Below, one piece after another: positions 57,161 to 64,000 of a DNA stretch of 64,000 nucleotides. Position 1 is the stretch's first letter; every line of letters starts with the position of its first letter. Source of the DNA: Acinetobacter sp. ANC 3903 (GTDB lineage Bacteria > Pseudomonadota > Gammaproteobacteria > Pseudomonadales > Moraxellaceae); assembly GCF_002135315.1 (NCBI RefSeq), contig NZ_NEGA01000009.1, forward strand, positions 62,001-126,000. The letters are read 5' to 3'. Under the pieces are notes generated by a model. That model was not told the DNA's origin. It saw only the letters and a list, made by a program, of their open reading frames with translations, and made no database searches. The translations under genes and the position numbers were made by a program.

Positions 57161-58501
57161 ATGGAACAAATGCGTTGGTTAGAACTGCTTTCGACAGTTC
57201 GTATGGGTAGCAAAAAACAAAGTTCAGAACAGGCACGTAGCCCATTTCACAAAGATTATGACCGCATTATCTTTTCGCAAAGTTTTCGACAATTAAACCG
57301 TAAAACCCAGGTTCACCCGCTGACACAGCACGATGGCATTCACACCCGTTTAACCCATTCGCTTGAAGTGTCGTGTATTGGACGCTCCCTAGGCATGCTG
57401 GCCGCGGAAAAAATCAAAGATCAACTCCCGATTTGGATTTCCCCTGCCGATGTCGGTGCCATTATTCAGGCCGCATGTTTGGCGCATGATATTGGCAATC
57501 CGCCCTTCGGACATGCCGGTGAATATGCCATTCGTGAATGGTTTGATGATGCCTCACATGGCAATTTTCTGGAAAAACTCACTCCAGAAGAACAGGCCGA
57601 TGTGCGCCAGTTTGAAGGCAATGCCCAAGGCTTACGTTTGCTGACTAAAATTGACTACCACCCAAATGATGGCGGTATGCGCCTGACCTATGCAACTTTA
57701 GGCGCTTATCTTAAATATCCGTGGCTGTCTAAAACAATTGCCTCACAAGGCGATCGTCCGGCCAGTCAGCGGGCAAAATTCGGTTGTTATCAGTCCGAAA
57801 AAGAGATTTTGAAGCAAATTGCTGAACAGCTGGGTTTAATTCAGTTGGGTGAATATCATTATTGCCGTCATCCACTGACCTATTTACTCGAAGCTGCAGA
57901 TGATATCTGCTATGCCCTGATTGATCTGGAAGATGGCATTATTTTAAATATGCTGTCTTATGAAGAAGTTGAACCGATTTTCCTTGACCTGATTGCAGAT
58001 TATGGCAGACCTAAAGAACTGTCTATGCCCACCACAACCTGGCAGCAAAAAATTGCTGCTTTACGTGGCCGGGTGATGAAACGACTGGTGGATGAAGTCA
58101 CGACCGCCTTTGCCAGACACCATTTTGAAATTTTATCAGGTCAACTCAAAGGCAGCTTGTTGCAATATTGTTCCGAAGATATTGAACGTGGCATTGACCG
58201 AGCGAAGAATCTGGCGCGTGACAAGATTTTTGAACATCCGCAAAAAGCCGGTTTGGAAATTATTGCGCATCAGAGCCTGCAAAATATTTTAGATGCCTTT
58301 ATTCCACTGACGACGCCACACAAGACTTTAAGCTTTAAAGAACAACGCCTGATGTCGATGTTGCAACGTGCAGGGGTAAATTTTCAAAGTAACCACTATG
58401 AAAATATTATGCAGGTGCTGGATATTATTTCTAAGTTCTCTGACCATCAGGCCTATAACCTGTCACAAGAGCTACAAGGCAATAAAGCAGGCTTGATATA
58501 A
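57161..58501 (+). CDS. dgt: Deoxyguanosinetriphosphate triphosphohydrolase-like protein
   Basis: A 446-residue HD-domain enzyme hydrolysing dNTPs to nucleosides and triphosphate. The metal ligands are H66 (RLTHSLEV) and H109-D110 (LAHDIGNPPFGHAGE), with a downstream Asp in EAADDICYALIDLED. FSQSFRQLNRKTQVHPL is the classical N-terminal signature. The start is uncertain by three codons (second ATG at 57170). Confidence 0.92.
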   Translation: MEQMRWLELLSTVRMGSKKQSSEQARSPFHKDYDRIIFSQSFRQLNRKTQVHPLTQHDGIHTRLTHSLEVSCIGRSLGMLAAEKIKDQLPIWISPADVGAIIQAACLAHDIGNPPFGHAGEYAIREWFDDASHGNFLEKLTPEEQADVRQFEGNAQGLRLLTKIDYHPNDGGMRLTYATLGAYLKYPWLSKTIASQGDRPASQRAKFGCYQSEKEILKQIAEQLGLIQLGEYHYCRHPLTYLLEAADDICYALIDLEDGIILNMLSYEEVEPIFLDLIADYGRPKELSMPTTTWQQKIAALRGRVMKRLVDEVTTAFARHHFEILSGQLKGSLLQYCSEDIERGIDRAKNLARDKIFEHPQKAGLEIIAHQSLQNILDAFIPLTTPHKTLSFKEQRLMSMLQRAGVNFQSNHYENIMQVLDIISKFSDHQAYNLSQELQGNKAGLI

Positions 58502-58623
58502 AGATTTTGCAGATATTTTGGCTGAAATTTCTGCTTATTTTAAAGAATTATGCGTGTGTATTTTGCCTTTCCTGCAAATGCTCACTACTATGCAAGCAAC
58601 GATAGATAAGTGAAAAACTCAAA

Positions 58624-59226
58624 ATGATTGGATGTCTCATTGGTGAAGTACTGGCTTTAGAAGCACCGACAGTATTATTAAATGTCAATGGTGTAGGCTA
58701 TGAGGTAGACACACCGCTTTCTACATTTTGCCAATTACAGAAAGGCCAAAAAGTCACCTTATGGACGCACCTCGCCGTTCGTGAAGATGCTCAGCTTTTA
58801 TATGGCTTCTTGAATGCTCAGGAAAAAATCATCTTCCGTACCCTGCTCAAAGTCAACGGCGTGGGGCCTAAAATGGCGCTCGGCATTTTATCGACCTTAA
58901 GTGTAGAAATGCTGATTCATACCGTTGAACATGAAGATATCAACAGCCTGATGAAAGTTCCGGGTGTAGGCAAGAAAACTGCTGAACGCTTGATGATTGA
59001 ACTGCGTGACCGTTTTAAAGCGATGTCTGCCGGCATTGCCAATAATCCTGCATCAGCACAGCAAATCCAGTTTAGTGGTAACTCGGCTGTTGCTGAAGCC
59101 GAAGCCGCCTTGCAATCTTTAGGTTACAAACCTTTAGAAGCCCAGAAACTGGTGAATGCAGCCAAAGGTGACTTCACCGAAGCATCAGATATTATTCGCG
59201 CTGCATTAAAATCGATGAATAAATAA
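58624..59226 (+). CDS. ruvA: Holliday junction branch migration protein RuvA
   Basis: RuvA binds four-way junctions as a tetramer and loads RuvB. The 200-residue protein has the OB-fold N-terminal domain, two helix-hairpin-helix motifs (LLKVNGVGPKMALGIL and LMKVPGVGKKTAERLMIEL) and the flexible C-terminal RuvB-binding domain (AVAEAEAALQSLGYKPLEAQKLV). It is separated from ruvB by 251 bases containing a hairpin repeat. Confidence 0.97.
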   Translation: MIGCLIGEVLALEAPTVLLNVNGVGYEVDTPLSTFCQLQKGQKVTLWTHLAVREDAQLLYGFLNAQEKIIFRTLLKVNGVGPKMALGILSTLSVEMLIHTVEHEDINSLMKVPGVGKKTAERLMIELRDRFKAMSAGIANNPASAQQIQFSGNSAVAEAEAALQSLGYKPLEAQKLVNAAKGDFTEASDIIRAALKSMNK

Positions 59227-59286
59227 CTGGAATATGACTTAAATTTAAATAAGTCTAACTATTTCCGTATTATCGCTACACGCTAA

Positions 59287-59386
59287 GCGACACGGATGTC
59301 GCTGGTTCAACTGCGGTACAAGGATGTATCGTCAGTTGAACAAAGGGGTTTTGTTACTTTTGTCCCGTCAAAAGTAAGGCATCGCC
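59287..59386 (+). repeat. NGGA-loop hairpin repeat, copy C (three hairpins, in ruvA-ruvB gap)
   Basis: Hairpin 1 is GCGACACGGATGTCGC (59287-59302). Hairpin 2 (59305-59341) has arms GTTCAACTG / CAGTTGAAC and an inner stem GTACA-AGGA-TGTAT. Hairpin 3 has core TTACTTTTG / CAAAAGTAA (59354-59362 and 59369-59377). Offsets from the start of the element (18 and 67 bases) equal those in copy B. GUACAAGGAUGU fits the CsrA consensus RUACARGGAUGU at all positions. Confidence 0.85.
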
Positions 59387-59477
59387 TACGTGAAAATCTT
59401 AGGATTCAGATCCATATTTGAGGCTGTATGAAAAACAGCAATTCAAAGGATCACCAAAACATTGGTAATTAAACGTT

Positions 59478-60479
59478 ATGCAAGACCGTCTCATCAGTGG
59501 TTCTGAAAAACCCGAAGATCATTTTGATCGTGCCATTCGCCCGACTTCCCTCGATGACTACATTGGTCAACCGGTGGTACGCGAGCAAATGGAAATCTTT
59601 ATTGGCGCCGCACGCGGACGTGGTGAAGCACTCGACCATACTTTAATTTTTGGCCCACCCGGTCTAGGTAAGACCACACTGGCCAATATTATTGCCCGCG
59701 AGATGGGCGGTAATTTAAAGTCAACTTCAGGCCCTGTGCTAGAACGTGCCGGCGATCTGGCTGCCATGCTGACCAATCTGGAAGAAGGTGACGTTTTATT
59801 TATTGATGAAATTCACCGTCTTTCTCCAGTGATTGAAGAAATTTTGTATCCAGCCATGGAAGATTACCAGCTGGATATCATGATTGGTGAAGGCCCTGGC
59901 GCACGTTCCATTAAACTGGATTTGCCACCGTTTACCTTGGTTGCAGCAACTACACGTGCAGGCTTGCTCACCTCGCCGCTACGCGACCGTTTTGGTATTG
60001 TGCAGCGTTTAGAATTTTATTCAGTTGCAGACCTGACGCACATTGTTTCACGTTCAGCCAGCTTAATGGACGTTCCGATGACGGCTGATGGTGCAAAAGA
60101 AATTGCCCGTCGTGCTCGTGGTACACCGCGTATTGCCAACCGTTTACTGCGTCGTGTTCGTGACTATGCGCAAGTGAAAGGTACGGGTGAAGTCACTCAG
60201 GATATGGCTCAACGTGCACTGGATATGCTGAATGTAGATAAAGATGGCTTGGATACCTTGGACCGTCGTTACTTAAGCATGTTATTAGAACGTTTTGATG
60301 GGGGCCCTGCCGGTGTAGAAGCTTTAGCTGCGGCAATGGCAGAAGATTCGGGTACATTGGAAGATGTGATTGAGCCTTATCTGATTCAGCAAGGTTATAC
60401 CATGCGCACTGCACGAGGTCGTATTGCTACTAATATGGCGTATGTGCAGTTTGGCATGACACCACCAGAGCCGAAGTGA
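59478..60479 (+). CDS. ruvB: Holliday junction DNA helicase RuvB
   Basis: RuvB is the AAA+ motor for branch migration. The 333-residue protein has Walker [10 protein letters not shown] (59-67), Walker B with FIDEIHRL, sensor 1 AATTRAG, the arginine finger region [16 protein letters not shown], and the C-terminal winged helix ([26 protein letters not shown]). Length is normal. Confidence 0.98.
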   Translation: MQDRLISGSEKPEDHFDRAIRPTSLDDYIGQPVVREQMEIFIGAARGRGEALDHTLIFGPPGLGKTTLANIIAREMGGNLKSTSGPVLERAGDLAAMLTNLEEGDVLFIDEIHRLSPVIEEILYPAMEDYQLDIMIGEGPGARSIKLDLPPFTLVAATTRAGLLTSPLRDRFGIVQRLEFYSVADLTHIVSRSASLMDVPMTADGAKEIARRARGTPRIANRLLRRVRDYAQVKGTGEVTQDMAQRALDMLNVDKDGLDTLDRRYLSMLLERFDGGPAGVEALAAAMAEDSGTLEDVIEPYLIQQGYTMRTARGRIATNMAYVQFGMTPPEPK

Positions 60480-60548
60480 TAAGTAATTTGAAAAGGCAGC
60501 TTAGGTTCATTAGTATTTCATAGCTTAATTTAAGCAAGCTTTGGATAT

Positions 60549-60572
60549 ACGTGTGGCAGGGATGCCACACGT
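60549..60572 (+). repeat. NGGA-loop hairpin repeat, copy D (single hairpin)
   Basis: ACGTGTGGCA-GGGA-TGCCACACGT, a perfect 10-bp stem with GGGA loop, 70 bases after the ruvB stop. The stem bases differ from the other copies, but the apex GCA-GGGA-TGC keeps the CA-NGGA-TG pattern. The flanks TGGATAT / ATCCATA also pair partially. It could act as a 3' end structure for ruvB; no T-run follows. Confidence 0.7.
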
Positions 60573-60658
60573 TAGCCATCCATATTTGAAGGAGTGCATA
60601 CAACCTAGTTCTATTAACTTATTTTCCTTACAAAATCATATCCGTACTTAAAAAAGAT

Positions 60659-61240
60659 CTAAGACTTAGAAATCACCCTCACCTCTTCCACCAGCATCAA
60701 CTCACACGCACCATTCCCTGTATCTTCACGACTTAAAGAACTGCGCCACTTCCAGCCATCCGCAGCCGTGACTTCAACCAATTGCCCTTTTAAATAAATC
60801 AAATCATCCTGATCAATCTCTTTCAGCTGTTTTGCAATCTGTTTCGATGCCGGAATCAAATGCGTATTGGCACTTTGTGCTGAAATTTCATTGACCGGAA
60901 TGGGCGGTGCATTTTCATAACGCCAGTAATACCAGCGGTTGCTCTGACTAATCGACAACTGCTTATAAACAGCAGGATTGGTCATGCTGCCCCATCCCAA
61001 AGCAAAATCAACTGGACTAAGTTCCGCCTCTCGACCGAAACTATAGTCTTCTCTTGATAAAACCCGAAACTCGCCAGCATACGCTTCAAGATTTTTCATA
61101 CTATAGCCATCAAACTGATGGATTCCTTGAGCAGATTGATAATCAGCAGCCTCTGAAATACCTTTATCCGGTTTCAGCCAGTAATTCCACAGTGCAAACC
61201 CCAAGGCTAAAATAATTATGTATTTCAAAAAGCGACTCAT
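60659..61240 (-). CDS. Membrane-anchored protein of unknown function
   Basis: A 193-residue protein with one N-terminal transmembrane segment (MSRFLKYIIILALGFALWNYW) and a periplasmic domain with conserved-looking stretches: FRVLSREDYSFGREAELSPVDFALGWG, NRWYYWR, and a C-terminal YLKGQLVEVTAADGWKWRSSLSREDTGNGACELMLVEEV. Similar proteins exist in many gammaproteobacteria without a known role. It is a single gene with no visible partner. Confidence 0.72.
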   Translation of the reverse strand: MSRFLKYIIILALGFALWNYWLKPDKGISEAADYQSAQGIHQFDGYSMKNLEAYAGEFRVLSREDYSFGREAELSPVDFALGWGSMTNPAVYKQLSISQSNRWYYWRYENAPPIPVNEISAQSANTHLIPASKQIAKQLKEIDQDDLIYLKGQLVEVTAADGWKWRSSLSREDTGNGACELMLVEEVRVISKS

Positions 61241-61547
61241 CTAAATCTCGTATGTTTAGTTATGCTGTAATAACTTAATAATAAATGGAATCGGATTAAA
61301 TCTCGGGGTCACAGATCCGAAAATTGACTTTTACAACAACCACAATTTATAAAAGCGAATTCCAAAGTAAGATACATAAATTTACAAAGTAAAAGTATCA
61401 ATAAAAACCTTATATTCCAATCACTAAAATAAAGTATACCTTAAAAGTATATTTAAGATACCTACAGAGTTTTGATTAAATTTAAAACAATATGCAATTC
61501 TAAAAAGTCACTTTAACTATTTCAAACTCTTAAGGTTCTCCCAAGAT
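61241..61547. other. AT-rich divergent region upstream of the M20 hydrolase gene
   Basis: About 307 bases without genes. An inverted repeat CTTAAA-AGTATA-TTTAAG at 61440-61457, within a broader imperfect palindrome, is a candidate operator 90 bases before the start codon of the hydrolase. This is weak evidence. Confidence 0.35.
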
Positions 61548-62903
61548 ATGAACATGTACAAGCAGATCTCCCTTTGTCTTCCACTTATCTTTTGTAGCCA
61601 ACTCAGCCTTGCTGACTGGATTGATGATTCCGTTAAAAATGTAGAAGCCCACACCATTAAGCTGCGGGAACATATTCATCAGCATCCTGAACTTGGCAAC
61701 ATGGAATTCAAAACTTCTGAGCTGGTACAAAAAGAGTTGAAATCCTATGGCATTGAAGTGCGTAAAGGTTATGCCAAAACCGGTGTAATTGGTGTACTGA
61801 AAGGCGCTAAACCGGGTCCAGTCATGGCACTCCGTGCAGATATGGATGCCCTTCCAATTGAAGAAAAAACTGCACTTCCTTTTGCCAGCAAAGCCAAAGC
61901 CATGTATCAAGGTGTAGAAACGCATGTCATGCATGGCTGTGGTCATGATGCGCATACAGCCATGTTGCTGGGTGCAGCCAAAGCACTCGCTGCCAACAAA
62001 GATAAAATTGCAGGCACCGTGGTATTCGTATTCCAGCCGGCTGAAGAAGGCGGGGCCGATGTCGATAACTTTAGCCAAGGACATTTAATCGGTTCACGTA
62101 AAATGATTGCCGATGGTGCATTGAACAATCCTAAACCGGAAGTCATTTTCGGTATGCACGTGATGGCAGGTATGCCTAGCGGCAATATTTTATATAAAGA
62201 TGGTGCGATTCTGAACAGTGCCGATCATTTACGCATTCAAGTGAATGGTAAACAAGTCCACGGCTCCATGCCTTGGCTCGGTCGTGATCCGATCTATGCA
62301 TCATCACAAATGATCAATAACATGCAAAGTCTGGTCAGCAGAAAGGCGGACTTGACCAAAGGTATGGGCGTGGTGAGTATTGGTAGCATTCACGGTGGTA
62401 CAACAGGTAACGTCATTCCAGATCAAGTCAATATGGTGGGTACGATCCGCTCCAATAATGAAGATGTGCGCCAAGGAATATTAAAAGACCTACCGAAAAT
62501 GATTGAGCATAATGCCGCAGCAAATGATGTCACTGCAAAAGTGGAAATTGCACCATACGCGCCTGTGACCACCAATGACAAAACCCTAACCAAGCTGATG
62601 CAGCCTACACTGGCTCTGGTGAATGGTGAAGACAAATTGCATGTACTGGACAACAATGCCAGTGCCAGTGAAGATTTTTCTTATTATGGTCAGCTCATGC
62701 CATCCTTGTTTGTTTTTGTAGGCGCAACGCCTGCCGATCAGGACATGGCCAAAGCCGCACCTAACCATAACCCTTTATTTATCGTCGATAATGCGACTTT
62801 AAAAACCGGGGTAGAAAGCCATGTACGCTTTATTCTGGATTATCCAAAAGTTGCCGAACAGGTACAGGCAGACTGGAAAAAGATGCAAGCTGCAAAAAAA
62901 TAA
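61548..62903 (+). CDS. Secreted M20 family metallo-amidohydrolase
   Basis: A 451-residue precursor of the M20D type (amidohydrolase, like hippurate or N-acyl-amino-acid hydrolases). A signal peptide (MNMYKQISLCLPLIFCSQLSLA) precedes the first conserved block REHIHQHPELGNMEFKT. Metal-binding blocks are MHGCGHDAHTAMLLGAAKAL (about 128-147), QPAEEGGADVDNF and the C-terminal SASEDFSYYGQLMPSLFVFVG. A dimerisation domain lies between. Periplasmic location suggests cleavage of an external amide substrate, not identifiable here. Confidence 0.92.
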   Translation: MNMYKQISLCLPLIFCSQLSLADWIDDSVKNVEAHTIKLREHIHQHPELGNMEFKTSELVQKELKSYGIEVRKGYAKTGVIGVLKGAKPGPVMALRADMDALPIEEKTALPFASKAKAMYQGVETHVMHGCGHDAHTAMLLGAAKALAANKDKIAGTVVFVFQPAEEGGADVDNFSQGHLIGSRKMIADGALNNPKPEVIFGMHVMAGMPSGNILYKDGAILNSADHLRIQVNGKQVHGSMPWLGRDPIYASSQMINNMQSLVSRKADLTKGMGVVSIGSIHGGTTGNVIPDQVNMVGTIRSNNEDVRQGILKDLPKMIEHNAAANDVTAKVEIAPYAPVTTNDKTLTKLMQPTLALVNGEDKLHVLDNNASASEDFSYYGQLMPSLFVFVGATPADQDMAKAAPNHNPLFIVDNATLKTGVESHVRFILDYPKVAEQVQADWKKMQAAKK

Positions 62904-62915
62904 AGTCTATTTTTT

Positions 62916-62946
62916 AAAAAGTGAGCATCCTTTGCTCACTTTTTTT
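62916..62946 (+). terminator. Terminator of the M20 hydrolase gene
   Basis: AAAAAGTGAGCA / TGCTCACTTTTT, a 12-bp stem with a five-base loop and a long T-run. Confidence 0.92.
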
Positions 62947-63147
62947 ATATCTAAAGGTTTTGAGGATTAAATAGAGAATAGATTTCATTTGAAACCTTGT
63001 GCCATTGGACTCAACTCTCATAATGATAAACTGCAATGCGTTATACAGCTTGACTCTTGGCAAAAAAAACGTCATTTTTCACAGTTTTTTTAATCCGCTA
63101 AAAGTACAGCTAAAACCATAAAACTGAATTGAAAAATGGGATCCATC

Positions 63148-63558
63148 ATGGCGAATAAATTCGAATTCAACATTCGTGTATATATTGAAGACACCGATGC
63201 AGGTGGCATTGTCTATCATGCTAACCATATTCGTTTTATGGAGCGTACGCGTACTGAATGGTTACGTGCGGCAGGTGTTGAACATTACTGGCACCAAAAA
63301 GATTATCACTTTGTGGTCCATAAGATTAATGTAAAATATGCGCGTCCTATCCTGATGGATGACCTAATTACTGTTACCGCGAGTGTAGTTTCGTGTAAAG
63401 CGACATCATTTGTATTGCAACAAAATATTTATCGTGGTGAAATCATGCTTGCATCTGGTGAAGTCGAGTTGGCATGTATCAGTGTAGACGGCATGCGTCC
63501 AACACGACTTCCTGAGGAAATCCGTACACTAATTCTGAAAGAGTTAGGACAAGACTAA
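63148..63558 (+). CDS. ybgC: Tol-Pal system-associated acyl-CoA thioesterase
   Basis: A 136-residue hotdog-fold thioesterase with the YbgC active-site block EDTDAGGIVYHANHIRFMERTRTEWLRAAG (Asp in DTDAGG). It is the first gene of the tol-pal cluster, followed 25 bases later by tolQ. The start at 63148 (MANKFEFNIRV) is preferred; an in-frame ATG lies four codons upstream. Confidence 0.94.
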   Translation: MANKFEFNIRVYIEDTDAGGIVYHANHIRFMERTRTEWLRAAGVEHYWHQKDYHFVVHKINVKYARPILMDDLITVTASVVSCKATSFVLQQNIYRGEIMLASGEVELACISVDGMRPTRLPEEIRTLILKELGQD

Positions 63559-63583
63559 AAAAATTTATTGGCACATTGTAACT

Positions 63584-64000
63584 ATGGCAACACAACTAGA
63601 ATCTTCGCTACACGTATCAGATCTTATTTTACAAGCAAGTCCTGTCGTTCAACTGGTAATGCTGCTGCTCCTTCTGGCATCACTATATAGTTGGTATCTG
63701 ATTGCCAAGTTACATATGAGTTATAAAAAAGCCCAGGCAGATGATGAACATTTCCAAAAAATCTTCTGGTCGGGTGCCGAATTAAATACCCTTTACAACA
63801 ACGCCCAGCTCAATTCCAAACGTGTTGGTCTGGAAGATATCTTCTATCAGGGCTTGGGTGAATTTTTAAAGCTGACAAAACGCAATGCACCGGCCCAGCA
63901 AAGCATTGAAGGCACAGAACGCCTTTTACGCGTTGGCCTAAGCCGTGACCAGGGTAATCTGGAACAAGGTTTGGGTGTATTGGCAAGTATTGGTTCAGTT
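63584..64000 (+). CDS. tolQ: Tol-Pal system protein TolQ (5' part)
   Basis: The frame from ATG 63584 is open to the window edge, 139 codons. It begins MATQLESSLHVSDLILQASP, with the first transmembrane helix at about residues 20-41 (VVQLVMLLLLLASLYSWYLIAKL), then the cytoplasmic loop (FWSGAELNTLYNNAQ, GLEDIFYQGLGEFLKL) and the start of the second membrane segment region (LGVLASIGSV). TolQ forms the proton-driven motor with TolR. The rest lies beyond the window. Confidence 0.94.
   Translation, partial: MATQLESSLHVSDLILQASPVVQLVMLLLLLASLYSWYLIAKLHMSYKKAQADDEHFQKIFWSGAELNTLYNNAQLNSKRVGLEDIFYQGLGEFLKLTKRNAPAQQSIEGTERLLRVGLSRDQGNLEQGLGVLASIGSV

Noticed and set aside
56928..57182. Plus-strand open frame of 84 codons upstream of dgt.
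   Set aside because: It starts with TTG without a ribosome site, has no family-like pattern and runs into the dgt start. AT-rich intergenic DNA explains it.
47152..60572. CRISPR-like repeats.
   Set aside because: The hairpin units are scattered over 13 kb without spacers or cas genes.
61530..62084. Long minus-strand frame (184 codons) opposite the M20 hydrolase gene.
   Set aside because: It is antisense to a well-supported conserved gene, with a composition (many Phe and His) typical of reverse-complement shadows.

Overview
The window looks like chromosomal DNA of an Acinetobacter-type gammaproteobacterium (Moraxellaceae). The basis is gene content and order: lepA-lepB-rnc-era-recO-pdxJ-miaE, pabC-mltG-tmk, argO/argP, queE-queC, a Sbp/CysTWA-CysB sulfate block, and ruvAB near ybgC-tolQ. 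The AT-leaning base composition and proteins that read like Acinetobacter family members agree with this. The species cannot be fixed from the sequence alone. I see no rRNA, tRNA, CRISPR array, prophage or intact insertion sequence.

Layout. 1-9.9 kb: lipocalin, uvrB, a macro-like protein, a diguanylate cyclase with duplicated sensor domains, a long OmpW-type porin, an MFS transporter with an overlapping 44-residue membrane peptide, and a TauD-type dioxygenase. 10-12.1 kb: chromate exporter chrA and a 21-cysteine cytosolic copper-storage-type protein. 12.1-24.2 kb: mostly minus-strand housekeeping genes (sthA, miaE, pdxJ, recO, era, rnc, lepB, lepA, a DegP/MucD protease), with lipA facing sthA. 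24.4-29.1 kb: nadB, then a thioesterase and tmk-mltG-pabC. 29.2-36 kb: a sulfate-uptake block with two near-duplicate binding proteins, a small hydrolase, CysT, CysW, CysA and CysB. 36-37 kb: a broken FadL/OmpP1 porin gene. 37-47.1 kb: an outer-membrane protein, dapD, queE, queC, a peroxiredoxin, argO/argP, a partly duplicated nadM-yceI unit, an enoyl-CoA hydratase and a nitroreductase. 47.1-48.2 kb: a decayed accessory patch with a 5'-truncated gene, a lipoprotein gene and an IS66-type transposase relic. 48.2-64 kb: a Nif3/CutA-like protein, fadE, a split membrane/coiled-coil gene, a 43-residue membrane peptide, purL, dgt, ruvA, ruvB, a secreted M20 hydrolase, ybgC and the start of tolQ.

Most notable signal. 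Four intergenic plus-strand elements (47152, 52329, 59287, 60549) form hairpins whose apex always reads CA-NGGA-TG. Two of the hairpins match the published in-vitro-selected CsrA/RsmA binding consensus RUACARGGAUGU at every position. The two complete copies have identical internal spacing. Their second stems differ at six of nine positions, and each difference is compensated on the opposite arm. This suggests a dispersed, structurally conserved family of CsrA-binding RNA hairpins, one of them possibly a free-standing small RNA, the others in 3' or inter-cistronic untranslated regions. I cannot tell from the sequence whether this family has been described before.

Gene decay is the second theme: an FadL relic with a frameshift and an amber codon, a nadM tail left by a tandem duplication, a two-part gene separated by one in-frame stop, a headless gene and an IS66 tail.
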